From NCBI GenBank assembly GCA_031296165.1, contig JARLGF010000131.1, positions 1 through 36,071 on the forward strand: a DNA stretch of 36,071 bases, written 5' to 3'. The notes under the pieces are model-generated. The model worked only from the letters and a program-made list of their open reading frames with translations, searched no databases and had not been told where the DNA came from. The stretch comes from Occallatibacter sp. (GTDB lineage Bacteria > Acidobacteriota > Terriglobia > Terriglobales > Acidobacteriaceae). Below, piece after piece: positions 16,178-24,233 of this stretch (position 1 is its first letter; each line of letters begins with the position of its first letter). The translations under genes were made by a program, and so were the position numbers.

Positions 16178-17824
16178 CTAGTCGGAGTGAATCCAGCTCT
16201 GTAATAACCGGGAGCTCTGCGTCGGTTCGCGCTTCAGGTGCGCGGAGACCTGTTCGAATATCTCCTGGGACCTGGCCCGCTCTGGATCGACCTCGACAGG
16301 TTCAGGGGGTTTCAGTACAGTTTGTGCCGCTGCCACCGCTCCGCCGGACAGCTCCTTGACCGGTGCCCGGGCAGTATCTTTGACTGCAGCGTTGGCGCGG
16401 CGAAGGGCGGGCCTTACACCGAAGGCCAGCACCACCATCAATCCGGCCAGCAGTGCGGCGTACTTGACCAGAACAGGCGAATTCTCGGCCGTAGCCAGCA
16501 ACTGGCCCGGCAACGAAACCGGCGGCTGCGCGCGATTGTCGTCAAAAGCCAGATCCTGGACCGTCAGCATATCGCCGCGCGTTGTGTCGAAGCCTACCGC
16601 CGCCTGGGCCAGCGCTGTAAGGTTGCGCAACTCGTCGGCGGAACGGGGTTGCCACACCGCAGCCCTCCCCTTGACCGCCTGCTGGGCTAACCTGTCGTTC
16701 ACCACAATGGCCGCGGTCATCCGGCGCACCCGACCCGGACCCTCGACCACGTGGCGCTCCGTCTTCGAGGCGCCATAGGTCCCGGACTCGGTCTTTGCGG
16801 TGCGCGGCGTTGTTGTCTGTTTCGGATAGACGGGCAGCGCCTGAGAGTTTGGCGCGTTTGAAGCCGTACCGGGAACCCCGGCTGCCACCGGCTGTCCGCC
16901 ATCCGATTGCTCGGTACGCTGCATGGACAGGGTTACCGTCTGATCCGGATCGTAGCTTTCCTCGGTCTCTTCCGTGGCCGCCTGCGCGTAGTCCAGTGTC
17001 ACCGAAGCGCGTACGTTGCCCACGCCTGTCACCGGCTCCAGCGTCGAAATCAACTTTTCTTCGAGCGCCTGTTCGGCAGTCAGCCGCATCGCATCGGCGG
17101 TCTTCGGTCCCAGCGGCAGGTGACCGTCCGCGTCCACCAGCACAACATGGTCCGGGGTCAATCCGTCAACGGCCGAGGACACCAGATTGCGGATCGCCTC
17201 CGGCTCGCCGTCAGCCAGCGAGCGATGGCGTAGCTTGATCACTACCGAAGCCTTGGCCGGGCGTTCCTCTTCGCGGAACAACGAGTCGTGCGGCAACACC
17301 AGGTGCACTCGGGCCGATTCGACATCGGCAAGCGAGCCCACCGTGCGTTCCAGTTCGCCTTCGAGGGCTCGCTGGTAGTTGACCTGCTCATCAAATTCGG
17401 AGCCGACCCAGTTGGGCTTGTCGAAGATCTCAAAACCGAGCCGCCCGCTCTTGATGCCTCCCTTGGCCGCGGTCGCCAGCCGCGCCTTATCCAACTGTGC
17501 TGCAGGAACCTGGATGCCAGCCCCATCGGCGGTTGCTTTAAAGGGAATCTGCGCCTGGACAAGAGTCTGGCCAGTCTGCCGTGCGTCCTCCGGGTCCATG
17601 TCCACATACAAGGTACGCCAGTCGGTGCGCAGGGTATACCAAAGCAGACCGCCGGCCATGGCCGCAAGCAGCAGAGCGGCCGTAAGCGCCCAACTGCGCT
17701 GCACCGGATGCATCTGTGCCCAGCGAACCTTTGCCAGCCCCCATAGCCCGGCGATCCGGTCGGCCAACTGAGGTTGTCCGGGCGTAGCCGGCGCGCTCTT
17801 TTCCAACTGTGTTCCCGTGGCCAT
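16178..17824 (-). CDS. fliF: Flagellar MS-ring protein FliF
   Basis: FliF forms the membrane-embedded MS-ring, the base on which switch and export gate assemble. The 548-residue protein has a first transmembrane helix at about 44-64, then the YscJ/FliF ring-building region (LYVDMDPEDARQTGQTL, then a GxxExFD-like NWVGSEFDEQVNYQRALEGEL), a large periplasmic part with a Ser/Thr-rich loop, a second transmembrane helix near 451-470, and a C-terminal cytoplasmic tail ending in the FliG-binding segment (SRLLQSWIHSD). Length is typical. Position between fliE and fliG is the standard order. Confidence 0.97.
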   Translation of the reverse strand: MATGTQLEKSAPATPGQPQLADRIAGLWGLAKVRWAQMHPVQRSWALTAALLLAAMAGGLLWYTLRTDWRTLYVDMDPEDARQTGQTLVQAQIPFKATADGAGIQVPAAQLDKARLATAAKGGIKSGRLGFEIFDKPNWVGSEFDEQVNYQRALEGELERTVGSLADVESARVHLVLPHDSLFREEERPAKASVVIKLRHRSLADGEPEAIRNLVSSAVDGLTPDHVVLVDADGHLPLGPKTADAMRLTAEQALEEKLISTLEPVTGVGNVRASVTLDYAQAATEETEESYDPDQTVTLSMQRTEQSDGGQPVAAGVPGTASNAPNSQALPVYPKQTTTPRTAKTESGTYGASKTERHVVEGPGRVRRMTAAIVVNDRLAQQAVKGRAAVWQPRSADELRNLTALAQAAVGFDTTRGDMLTVQDLAFDDNRAQPPVSLPGQLLATAENSPVLVKYAALLAGLMVVLAFGVRPALRRANAAVKDTARAPVKELSGGAVAAAQTVLKPPEPVEVDPERARSQEIFEQVSAHLKREPTQSSRLLQSWIHSD

Positions 17825-17957
17825 GATTCCCGCGTCCCACTGCCTTCCCGTGCTATTTGAATCCTGCTTGTTTCTTTGGCTGGTTGCTCCCCAGCCTCAC
17901 TGTCTCAAAAACTTCCTGCACTCGCCCGGCAGCAGCCGGCGCGGGGCCCCGTTCTTC

Positions 17958-18290
17958 TTAAAACTGCATTCCCATCACCGACTGATACGCCTGCACCGCC
18001 TTGTTGCGCACGGACAGAGCCAGTTCGAACGCCATGCTGGCCTTCTGAGTGGCAATCATTGCCTGGTGTACGTCCACGCCTGTGCCAGACATCAGCCCGT
18101 CCACGGCGCTGTGTGCCTGATCCTCAAGCTTGTTCACCTGGCCCACCGCATCCGTCAAAAGATCTGAAAACGGGGTAGTCGCGGCTGCGGCGTGTCCGCC
18201 CATAGAGGGAAACACCGCGGCTGCGCCGCTTCCTGCCAGGTTCGACAAGGCTGTGGTTGAAGCACCGATGGGGCTGATTGCCGATTGCAT
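17958..18290 (-). CDS. fliE: Flagellar MS-ring/rod junction protein FliE
   Basis: FliE connects the MS-ring to the proximal rod and is needed for export. The 110-residue protein has a Gly/Ala-rich N-terminus and the conserved C-terminal FliE helix pair (AMIATQKASMAFELALSVRN, then KAVQAYQSVMGMQF). A TTG at 18311 would add seven residues, but ATG 18290 has GGGAGG four bases upstream, so it is preferred. It lies 29 bases after flgC and 133 bases before fliF. Confidence 0.94.
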   Translation of the reverse strand: MQSAISPIGASTTALSNLAGSGAAAVFPSMGGHAAAATTPFSDLLTDAVGQVNKLEDQAHSAVDGLMSGTGVDVHQAMIATQKASMAFELALSVRNKAVQAYQSVMGMQF

Positions 18291-18319
18291 GATTCCTCCC
18301 TGCTGATTCAAATGAAGCT

Positions 18320-18823
18320 CTAGGACTTGGCGATCTCTAATGCCGACGTGATCATACCCTTCTCGGCTTGCACGGCAGAGCTATTCAATCCATAAGCACG
18401 CGTCGCCCCCATCAAGTCCACCATCTCTGTGAGGGGATTAATGTCCGGATAAGAGACATACCCGTCGGGACCGGCGTCGGGATGCCCAGGATCGTAACGC
18501 TTGAGCGGAGCGGAGGTATCCTCAACCACCTGCGCAATATGCACGCCCGGTGCCGCGGTCCCTGTCCCGGACAGATCGAGCGAAGGCAGCGTCGCGGAGG
18601 CCAGCGAACCGGTCGCCGGGGTCCCCGAAGCTGCATTCATGGAATCGAGAAACCCGGAATCGCCCTGGTTGGCGGCAAACACCACGTGCTGGCGGCGGTA
18701 GGGACCGCCCGAATCGGTGCGTGTGGTCTCCGCATTGGCCATGTTGGCTGCTACCACCTCGGCACGCATCCGTTCCGCCTGCATAGCCTCGCCCGAGGTG
18801 TCCATCAATCCAAACATGTTCAT
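18320..18823 (-). CDS. flgC: Flagellar basal-body rod protein FlgC
   Basis: FlgC is one of the proximal rod proteins and is exported without a cleaved signal. The N-terminal rod motif (MRAEVVAANMANAETTRT) and the C-terminal helix (NPLTEMVDLMGATRAYGLNSS, ending KGMITSALEIAKS) are clear. At 167 residues it is longer than usual (about 135-150) because of a Ser/Gly/Thr/Ala-rich insert near 63-93. GAGGAG lies about eight bases before the ATG. It is separated from flgB by 409 bases, although these two genes are usually adjacent. Confidence 0.93.
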   Translation of the reverse strand: MNMFGLMDTSGEAMQAERMRAEVVAANMANAETTRTDSGGPYRRQHVVFAANQGDSGFLDSMNAASGTPATGSLASATLPSLDLSGTGTAAPGVHIAQVVEDTSAPLKRYDPGHPDAGPDGYVSYPDINPLTEMVDLMGATRAYGLNSSAVQAEKGMITSALEIAKS

Positions 18824-18855
18824 GGTTGTTGCTCCTCAAAACAGCGTTCAGCTTG

Positions 18856-18919
18856 TATCCACCGGCAGAGCCGGTGGTTTTACGGTTGCTGGCCCCTCAA
18901 AGGGGCCTTTTCGCAACCG
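18856..18919. repeat. Hairpin pair in the flgB-flgC gap (REP-like)
   Basis: Two strong hairpins stand side by side. The first is CCACCGGC, loop AGA, GCCGGTGG at about 18859-18877, followed by TTTTA on the + strand. The second is GGTTGC...GCAACC enclosing GGCCCC/GGGGCC at about 18885-18919. An A-rich AAGCAAAAGC-type stretch follows to 18951. On the transcribed - strand no T-run follows, so a terminator for flgB is unlikely. The look is of a REP-like element; spread in the genome cannot be seen here. Confidence 0.55.
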
Positions 18920-19030
18920 TCCGAAGCAAAAGCAAGAACAAAAGCAAAAACCTCGTACTGCTGTCTTCACTGCTGCAGCACAGGCAATTCGAGGGAGAAC
19001 ATACTCCCGGAATTCTCAAAGTTCTGCTGC

Positions 19031-19050
19031 CACCCCGGCAGAGCCGGGGG
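19031..19050. repeat. Second hairpin in the flgB-flgC gap
   Basis: CCCCGGC, loop AGA, GCCGGGG forms a 7-bp stem here. Its 13-nt core CCGGCAGAGCCGG is identical to that of the hairpin near 18859, about 170 bases away. The remaining 19051-19232 has no gene or clear promoter. Confidence 0.5.
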
Positions 19051-19232
19051 ATCTCCTCACCCTTTAGCTGTTAGCTTCCATCCCGTAATACGAATCGTCC
19101 ACGCCAAACTCTGTTGCTCGATCCACAATCGCTCGCCGCCGTATCGAACCGCCAAATCGCCTTTTTCGGCATGACATACTTCGTGCATCCGTTGCAGGCA
19201 AGCGCCCAGTGGCTCCCAAATCCCGCCCTGGG

Positions 19233-19598
19233 CTATTTGTCGACATGAATGGCGTCCATCACCTTCTGATACTCCTGGCGCAGCAGGGCCACCCCGGTCT
19301 TGAACTTCAGTTGCGCCTCCGCCATGTTCAAGCCTTCACGGTCCAGCGAAACATTGTTTCCGTCGGGCCGTGCGATCAGCCCGTCCACGGCCTTGAGGCG
19401 TACCTGCCGGGGCGCGCGCCCCTGGTCCACGCCCTCCAGGGCATCCTTCATCTCGGCCTCGAAGTCCATGCCAAGGGTGCTATACCCGGGCGTGTCGATA
19501 TTGGCCATATTGACCGCAGTCAGCTTCACCTGGCTGGTGGCCAGATCCATGTAACGTGCAATCTGGTCACTCAGCCGTGTTTCGATTTCCATGCTCAT
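19233..19598 (-). CDS. flgB: Flagellar basal-body rod protein FlgB
   Basis: FlgB is a proximal rod subunit. The 122-residue protein has the rod-protein N-terminal motif (VKLTAVNMANIDTPGYS) and the C-terminal helix (LKFKTGVALLRQEYQKVMDAI). A TTG at 19616 lies upstream, but ATG 19598 has GGGAGG six bases away and opens the natural N-terminus MSMEIETRLSDQ. It follows the sigma-54 activator by 63 bases on the same strand and precedes flgC after the hairpin-bearing gap. Confidence 0.94.
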   Translation of the reverse strand: MSMEIETRLSDQIARYMDLATSQVKLTAVNMANIDTPGYSTLGMDFEAEMKDALEGVDQGRAPRQVRLKAVDGLIARPDGNNVSLDREGLNMAEAQLKFKTGVALLRQEYQKVMDAIHVDK

Positions 19599-19661
19599 GG
19601 CGTCCTCCCTGGCCAACCTTGGCCACGCGTCTAATCCGGCAATCTCCTGGCGCGCATCGCC

Positions 19662-21014
19662 TTAGTTCACCGTGAATCCAAAGTCGATCTCCCGCGCAGT
19701 GAGCACCGCCTCGTCACCAGCCAGGATGGCGCCCCGCTCCAGCACGTGTTCGAGTTCGCGGACATTGCCCGGCCAGTCGTGAGCCGCAAGTTTGGCCAGC
19801 GCACCGTGATCCACGCGCTTGACAGGCGCTTCTCGGCCCATCCGCTGCATAAAATGGTCCACCAGCAGAGGCAGATCCTGGGCGTGATCGGCCAGCGCCG
19901 GCGTGCGGATAAGAAACACCGCTAGCCGATAGTAAAGGTCAGAGCGGAAGGCGCCCGTCTGGGTTTGCTGGGCCAGCGCCTGATGCGTGGCCGCCACAAT
20001 GCGCACATCCACCTTCACGGTTTCGTTGTCGCCCACCCGCTGCAGTTCTCCGCACTCCACAAAGCGGAGCAGCTTGGACTGCAACGCCAGTGGCATCTCG
20101 CCAATCTCATCCAAAAACAGCGTGCCTCCATCGGCGGATTCGATGCGGCCGATGCGGCCCTGCACCGCGCCGGTAAACGCCCCGCGGGTGTGGCCGAACA
20201 GTTCGGCTTCAAGAAGCGCTTCGGGAATGGCGGCGCAATTAATGGCGACAAAAGGCTTGCGGCTTCGCGTCGACAGACGGTGCAGGGCCTCGGCCACAAT
20301 CTCTTTTCCGGAACCGGTTGGGCCTTCGATCAGAACCGGAGTCGAGCGCGGAGCTACCAACCGCACGCGGCGGCTGATCTCAAGCATTGAGTTGGCATTG
20401 CCGATTAGTTCCGGGAGCCGTTCGCAGGGCGCCGGTTCGCTGCTGGTGGCCGATTGATCGCTGCGGATGGAAACGGTCTTTGTATGGCTCAAGGAAGTAT
20501 CCTGCAGGGCGGCGGGCACAATCTCGGGCAGAGAAGGAACTTCCACGGCAGTATCGGGAAACGGAATCGGCCAGGGAGCCGTGTGCCCATTTCCGGGCGC
20601 CGGATTCGGCCGGTTGAGCGCTGGCGCTGCATTCCACGCTACCGTGTCTGTGTCCTGGCAGCGGCGCAGGGCGTAGAGCAATTCCTGGCGGTAAGGGCCG
20701 CGTTGACTCTCCTGCGCCGTGGAACCGCTGGCGGTCACCAGGTCCACCAGGGGGAAGCTGCCGCGGAAATCCTTGAGAAACTCGGCAAGATCCAGATCGG
20801 GCAGCCAGGAGTCGACGATAACGGCCTCAGGGGCAGCGGCTTCGGCTTCGGCCCAGGCCTGCGCACCCCCTTCTGCCTCACGCACCTGCCAGCGCAGGCC
20901 TGTGAGGATTTCTGAGAGCCGTTGGCGGAAACTGCGATCGGCGCTGGCCACCAGCGCGGTGCGCGGCCGGATGCGGGTAGCGGTAGGAAGAACGGGAATC
21001 GGAAAAGGTTGCAT
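19662..21014 (-). CDS. Sigma-54 activator lacking a DNA-binding domain (FlgR/FlrC-like)
   Basis: The protein would use ATP to remodel sigma-54 RNA polymerase and open flagellar promoters. The AAA+ domain (about 203-440) has Walker A GPTGSGKE (231-238), the sigma-54-contacting GAFTGA loop (278-283), Walker B TLFLDE (298-303) and WPGNVREL (414-421). The N-terminal receiver-like domain is degenerate: Asp68 (in IVDSWLPD) remains, but the acidic pair is reduced to one Asp and the final Lys region is not recognisable. A Pro-rich linker follows (130-200). The chain ends at residue 450, right after the AAA+ lid, with no Fis-type helix-turn-helix. The preceding regulator gene is 39 bases away. FlgR of Helicobacter is built similarly. 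Confidence 0.9.
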   Translation of the reverse strand: MQPFPIPVLPTATRIRPRTALVASADRSFRQRLSEILTGLRWQVREAEGGAQAWAEAEAAAPEAVIVDSWLPDLDLAEFLKDFRGSFPLVDLVTASGSTAQESQRGPYRQELLYALRRCQDTDTVAWNAAPALNRPNPAPGNGHTAPWPIPFPDTAVEVPSLPEIVPAALQDTSLSHTKTVSIRSDQSATSSEPAPCERLPELIGNANSMLEISRRVRLVAPRSTPVLIEGPTGSGKEIVAEALHRLSTRSRKPFVAINCAAIPEALLEAELFGHTRGAFTGAVQGRIGRIESADGGTLFLDEIGEMPLALQSKLLRFVECGELQRVGDNETVKVDVRIVAATHQALAQQTQTGAFRSDLYYRLAVFLIRTPALADHAQDLPLLVDHFMQRMGREAPVKRVDHGALAKLAAHDWPGNVRELEHVLERGAILAGDEAVLTAREIDFGFTVN

Positions 21015-21053
21015 GATGGGTAATCTCCTGGGTATCGAGTGGGTTGATGCTGT

Positions 21054-21806
21054 CTAGTGCGCTTCAAGGGTTGGGCCGGCTGCCGCGGGCCTGGCTTGGA
21101 GCTCGGGGAGGACCGGAAGTGCGGCAAGGGCCAGATCGCCCTCCGAGGGCACAACATAACCATGCCCGCGCACCGTCCGGATCAGTTGTCCGGGAGGCGG
21201 ATCCTTGAGCTTGCGGCGCAGGTAATTCACGTAGACATCCACGATATTGGTGGTCTGCGCCGGTTCCATGTTCCACACCGAATCCAGCAGTTCCACCCGC
21301 GATACGCACTGGCCCCGGTTGAGCATCAGGTGCTCCAGCAAAGCAAACTCCTTGTTGGTGAGAACAATCGACTCGGTACCGCGGTGAGCCGTGTGGTCCA
21401 GCCGGTCCAGTTCCAGGTCTCCGGCGCGCAACTGCAGCCGAGCCTCCCGCTTGCGCCGCAACAACGCCCGGCAACGGGCCCGCAGTTCATGCAGGCTGAA
21501 GGGCTTGAGCATCAGATCGTCGGCGCCCAGGTCCAGACAGCGCACCCGCGTCTCCACCTCCTGCCGTGCGGTAAGCACCAGAACCGGCAGATCGCTGTCC
21601 AGAGCGCGGACCTCGGCGAGTACCTGTTCCCCATCCTTGACCGGCATGTTCAGATCGAGGATTGTCAGATCGGGCATCTCCCGGCGGAATGCCTCTACCG
21701 CGGCCCCACCATCGTAGGCCAGACTTACGCGGTGCCCGTCAGCTTCCAGACCGCGGCTTAAAAACAATCCCAGCGCCTTGTCGTCTTCGGCGATCAATAA
21801 CCTCAT
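21054..21806 (-). CDS. OmpR/PhoB-family response regulator
   Basis: This is a two-component DNA-binding regulator of 250 residues. The receiver has the acidic pair Asp8/Asp9, phospho-acceptor Asp51 (ILDLNMP), Thr79 and Lys101 (LKPFS). The C-terminal winged helix (about 125-222) has LTNKEFALLEHLMLNRGQCVSR and the typical IRTVRGHGYVV. A 28-residue Ala/Pro/Leu-rich tail follows, which is longer than usual. GGAAGG lies five bases before the ATG. No sensor kinase gene is present in the window, so it is an orphan here. Its position at the head of the flagellar operon suggests it controls or is controlled with motility. Confidence 0.93.
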   Translation of the reverse strand: MRLLIAEDDKALGLFLSRGLEADGHRVSLAYDGGAAVEAFRREMPDLTILDLNMPVKDGEQVLAEVRALDSDLPVLVLTARQEVETRVRCLDLGADDLMLKPFSLHELRARCRALLRRKREARLQLRAGDLELDRLDHTAHRGTESIVLTNKEFALLEHLMLNRGQCVSRVELLDSVWNMEPAQTTNIVDVYVNYLRRKLKDPPPGQLIRTVRGHGYVVPSEGDLALAALPVLPELQARPAAAGPTLEAH

Positions 21807-22181
21807 GGCAACCTTCCTTTGTCAGCAGCGTCCTCAAAAGTGCGGCGCCTGCCGGGTCCAACTTTCAGGCCGGCTTAGCGTGTGCTAACCAATGCCCTCC
21901 TTCACCTTCACGCCGGAAGAAGAGGAACTCAAGATTGGAAATAAAAAAGATGAAAGGGGGAATACTGAAACGGCACTGAGGGAGGAAGTGTCCCAATATG
22001 GGGCAGTTGTACTGGCACCCAACCGCCAGGCGCCCTCCGCCGTTCAATCCATCGGTGCACCGGGTTCCCCCATGAGCACCATGTTCACCGCGACTGTACC
22101 GCGTTCACCGGTTCTGCGCGTTCACCTGATCTCACATACGGCCTAATTCGCATGCGGCGAACTGCCGGGGGTTCAGACGGC
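21807..22181 (-). promoter_or_regulatory. 375-bp leader before the flagellar operon, with candidate operator sites
   Basis: This gap should hold the promoter of the operon, but I find no convincing -10/-35 or sigma-54 site. Two structured spots are visible. TTAGCGTGTGCTAA at 21875-21888 is a dyad about 70 bases upstream of the regulator's ATG. GTTCACC occurs three times, at 22083, 22103 and 22120, read as GGTGAAC on the transcribed strand. Either could bind a regulator. No gene is visible here. Confidence 0.3.
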
Positions 22182-23252
22182 CTATTGCTTCAATGCGCCT
22201 TCCGCAGCGCGCGACTCAGCTTTGTTTCGGTACATCGCAGTGTCGGCGCGGGCAAGCAGTTTCTTCATCGCCTCGCCCGGCACATGTTCCGCCAGGCCGA
22301 TGGACGCGTCCACTCTAATTTTCTTCGGACCGGAATTACCCTGCACCGTATAGTCTCCGCAGACCCATTTGCTCAGCCGCTCCGTCTGCGCATTGGCTTC
22401 CGACAAGCCGTAATCCAGCAGAATGATGAATTCGTCGCCACCCCAGCGTCCGATCAGGTCCGTCGAACGGCACGCCGACTTGAGTTCCGTGGCAAACTGT
22501 TTCAGCAACTCATCGCCGGTCAGATGCCCATGTTCGTCGTTCACTTTCTTGAACCCGTCGATGTCAACAATGGCCACGCAAAACGGCGTGCCGGCCGCAA
22601 TCCGGCGCTCGATCTGGTTTTCGACCAACAGGCGGTTGTGCAGACCAGTCAGGGCATCGCGGGAAGCAATCTCTTCGGCCTTTTCCAGCTTCTCCTGGTA
22701 ATTCGAGACCTCCGTACGCAAATGGTCGAGTGCGGCTTTACCCTCTTCTGTCATGCGCTTGATGGATGTCTTCAGATCCGCAGCGCTTTTCTCGATCGAG
22801 GCGCGAATCTCGGTCAGATTATCCAGGCTGGCAATCGTGGTGAGCCGCGCCGTAACCTCGTTGATCTGCCCGGCGCAGCGTTGATCCCGGGCGCCAACGG
22901 ATTCGGCGGTGCGGGCCATGACGATCAGCAATTCCTTCACTTCCCCGGTCTTCTCCTGGTAGTGCCTTGCTGCGCGCCTTCCCCACCCCTGCAACTGCTC
23001 CTGAACATTTTTCTCTGTGGCTGCAACATCCTTGCTGCTCATCTGGGCTGAAAGCTTGGCCTCCAGCTTGCCGAGACTATGTTTCAGCTCTTCTCCCAGC
23101 CCAGAGCAGGCATCCACGCTGCAGTTGCCCATCTCCAGCAATGCGGAGCGATAGGCAGCAATTGCCGCGGAAAGAATATCCGTCTCCTCCGTCTCTCCGG
23201 AATTGTTTGAGCCTGTCTGTACAGCATCCAGATATTTCTTCAGTGAGATCAT
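22182..23252 (-). CDS. Diguanylate cyclase (GGDEF domain) with coiled-coil N-terminus
   Basis: The enzyme makes cyclic di-GMP from two GTP. The C-terminal GGDEF domain (about 195-348) has the active-site GGDEF at 271-275 and DALTGLHNR (199-207). The inhibitory I-site RSTD (262-265) is exactly five residues before the GGDEF, so product feedback is likely. The first 190 residues show no known sensor domain or membrane helix; they are helical and Lys/Glu/Ala-rich, probably coiled coil. Upstream starts at 23279 and 23327 are possible, but ATG 23252 (MISLKKYLDA) has GAGGG nearby and gives 356 residues. It lies directly upstream of the flagellar regulators on the same strand. Confidence 0.92.
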   Translation of the reverse strand: MISLKKYLDAVQTGSNNSGETEETDILSAAIAAYRSALLEMGNCSVDACSGLGEELKHSLGKLEAKLSAQMSSKDVAATEKNVQEQLQGWGRRAARHYQEKTGEVKELLIVMARTAESVGARDQRCAGQINEVTARLTTIASLDNLTEIRASIEKSAADLKTSIKRMTEEGKAALDHLRTEVSNYQEKLEKAEEIASRDALTGLHNRLLVENQIERRIAAGTPFCVAIVDIDGFKKVNDEHGHLTGDELLKQFATELKSACRSTDLIGRWGGDEFIILLDYGLSEANAQTERLSKWVCGDYTVQGNSGPKKIRVDASIGLAEHVPGEAMKKLLARADTAMYRNKAESRAAEGALKQ

Positions 23253-23411
23253 GCGCCCTCGGAGCCGGTTTGCCCACATCTGACCTATATGCGGACACAA
23301 CACTATGGAGTATCGGCAAATTCTCACCTTCCCTTTAGCAGGGTGTGCTTCATCGCGTTTGCCTGCCGGCGCAGCAGCTCCACCTTGCTCACAAGGGACT
23401 TTTGCTCACGC

Positions 23412-23451
23412 CAAAAACAGCGAAGGCCCGGCGCACCCGCCGGGCCTTCGC
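23412..23451 (-). terminator. Intrinsic terminator after trxA
   Basis: GCGAAGGCCCGGC at 23420-23432 pairs perfectly with GCCGGGCCTTCGC at 23439-23451 (13 bp, six-base loop). Read on the - strand it is followed by TGTTTTT. It lies 31 bases downstream of the trxA stop, so it ends the trxA transcript. The remaining 23253-23411 shows no gene. Confidence 0.85.
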
Positions 23452-23481
23452 ATTCCTCATCCGCGGCTTCGCGGCCTTTTG

Positions 23482-23814
23482 TTACGCCAGAAGACGCTGT
23501 ACCTTTTCTTCAATTACATCCTGCGGCACATAGCCCACAACTTGATCGGTCACCTTGCCGCCTTTGAAAAACAGAAGCGCGGGAATACCGCGGATCCCAA
23601 AACGCGACGGAGTGGCAGCATTCTGATCCACATTCACCTTCGCCACCTTCAGCTTGCCGGCATACGTTGTGGCTATTCCGTCCACAATAGGCGCAATCGC
23701 CTTGCATGGACCGCACCATACGGCCCAGAAATCCACCAGAACCGGTTGCTCACTATGCAGCACCTCCTGGTCGAAGGTTGCGTCGCTTACTTCCAAAACT
23801 CCCAAACCTGCCAT
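23482..23814 (-). CDS. trxA: Thioredoxin
   Basis: This is a classical 110-residue cytosolic thioredoxin that reduces protein disulfides with electrons from thioredoxin reductase. The redox motif WCGPC is at 33-37 in the context VDFWAVWCGPCKAIAP. The cis-proline is in GIRGIPALLFF, and the end (GYVPQDVIEEKVQRLL) is also typical. A start at 23835 would add seven residues, but ATG 23814 has AAGGAGG four bases upstream. The gene is alone, with its own terminator. Confidence 0.95.
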   Translation of the reverse strand: MAGLGVLEVSDATFDQEVLHSEQPVLVDFWAVWCGPCKAIAPIVDGIATTYAGKLKVAKVNVDQNAATPSRFGIRGIPALLFFKGGKVTDQVVGYVPQDVIEEKVQRLLA

Positions 23815-24233
23815 GATCCTCCTTGCGGCACTCAAACTCTCTTGAGTGTACCGGGAACAGTGTGTATATGGGATGCGGTTGTCTCTGGAAAAGTCGCAAA
23901 CCGCGCCTCAACCGTAAATAGGAAACGACAAGCACTCAGGTAGGATTGTCGGATTAAATACTATTAAATGTGCGATTTGAGTAAACTCATTAAGGCGTAG
24001 AACGCATATAAAAGCGCCCGGACCCCAAAAGGATCACGGGCGCTAGAGCAGCCCTCCCCCAGAACTGCCCACGCTGAAAATTTAGGTGTTCCGCCCTTGA
24101 ATAGCAAGCAAACTTAGGTAATGAGAGAAGTAACGCCCAACAGAGTATTGCCCAGAAAGACAATGAAACCAACGGAAAAGTTACACCGACGACAACCTGT
24201 TCATCGGAGCGTGAACCAGCGGGCTCGCGGACT
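23815..24233. other. Intergenic region between thrB and trxA
   Basis: This gap of about 420 bases holds the trxA leader on one side and a thrB terminator (24005-24044). The stretch 23935-24000 is AT-rich and may contain the trxA promoter, but no clear boxes were found. Open frames through 24121-24233 lack coding character and ribosome sites. I see no gene. Confidence 0.5.
24005..24044 (-). terminator. Intrinsic terminator after thrB
   Basis: AGCGCCCG at 24013-24020 pairs with CGGGCGCT at 24037-24044. On the - strand the stem is followed by TTTTATA. It is about 190 bases after the thrB stop, so the thrC-thrB transcript would have a long 3' end. Confidence 0.65.

Noticed and set aside
22014..22029. 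TGGCAC on the + strand as a sigma-54 promoter
   Set aside because: The -12 part reads CGCC rather than TTGC and there is no + strand gene downstream.
22152..23051. 299-residue + strand frame opposite the diguanylate cyclase
   Set aside because: The GGDEF reading on the other strand is clear, and this frame has no family match or ribosome site.
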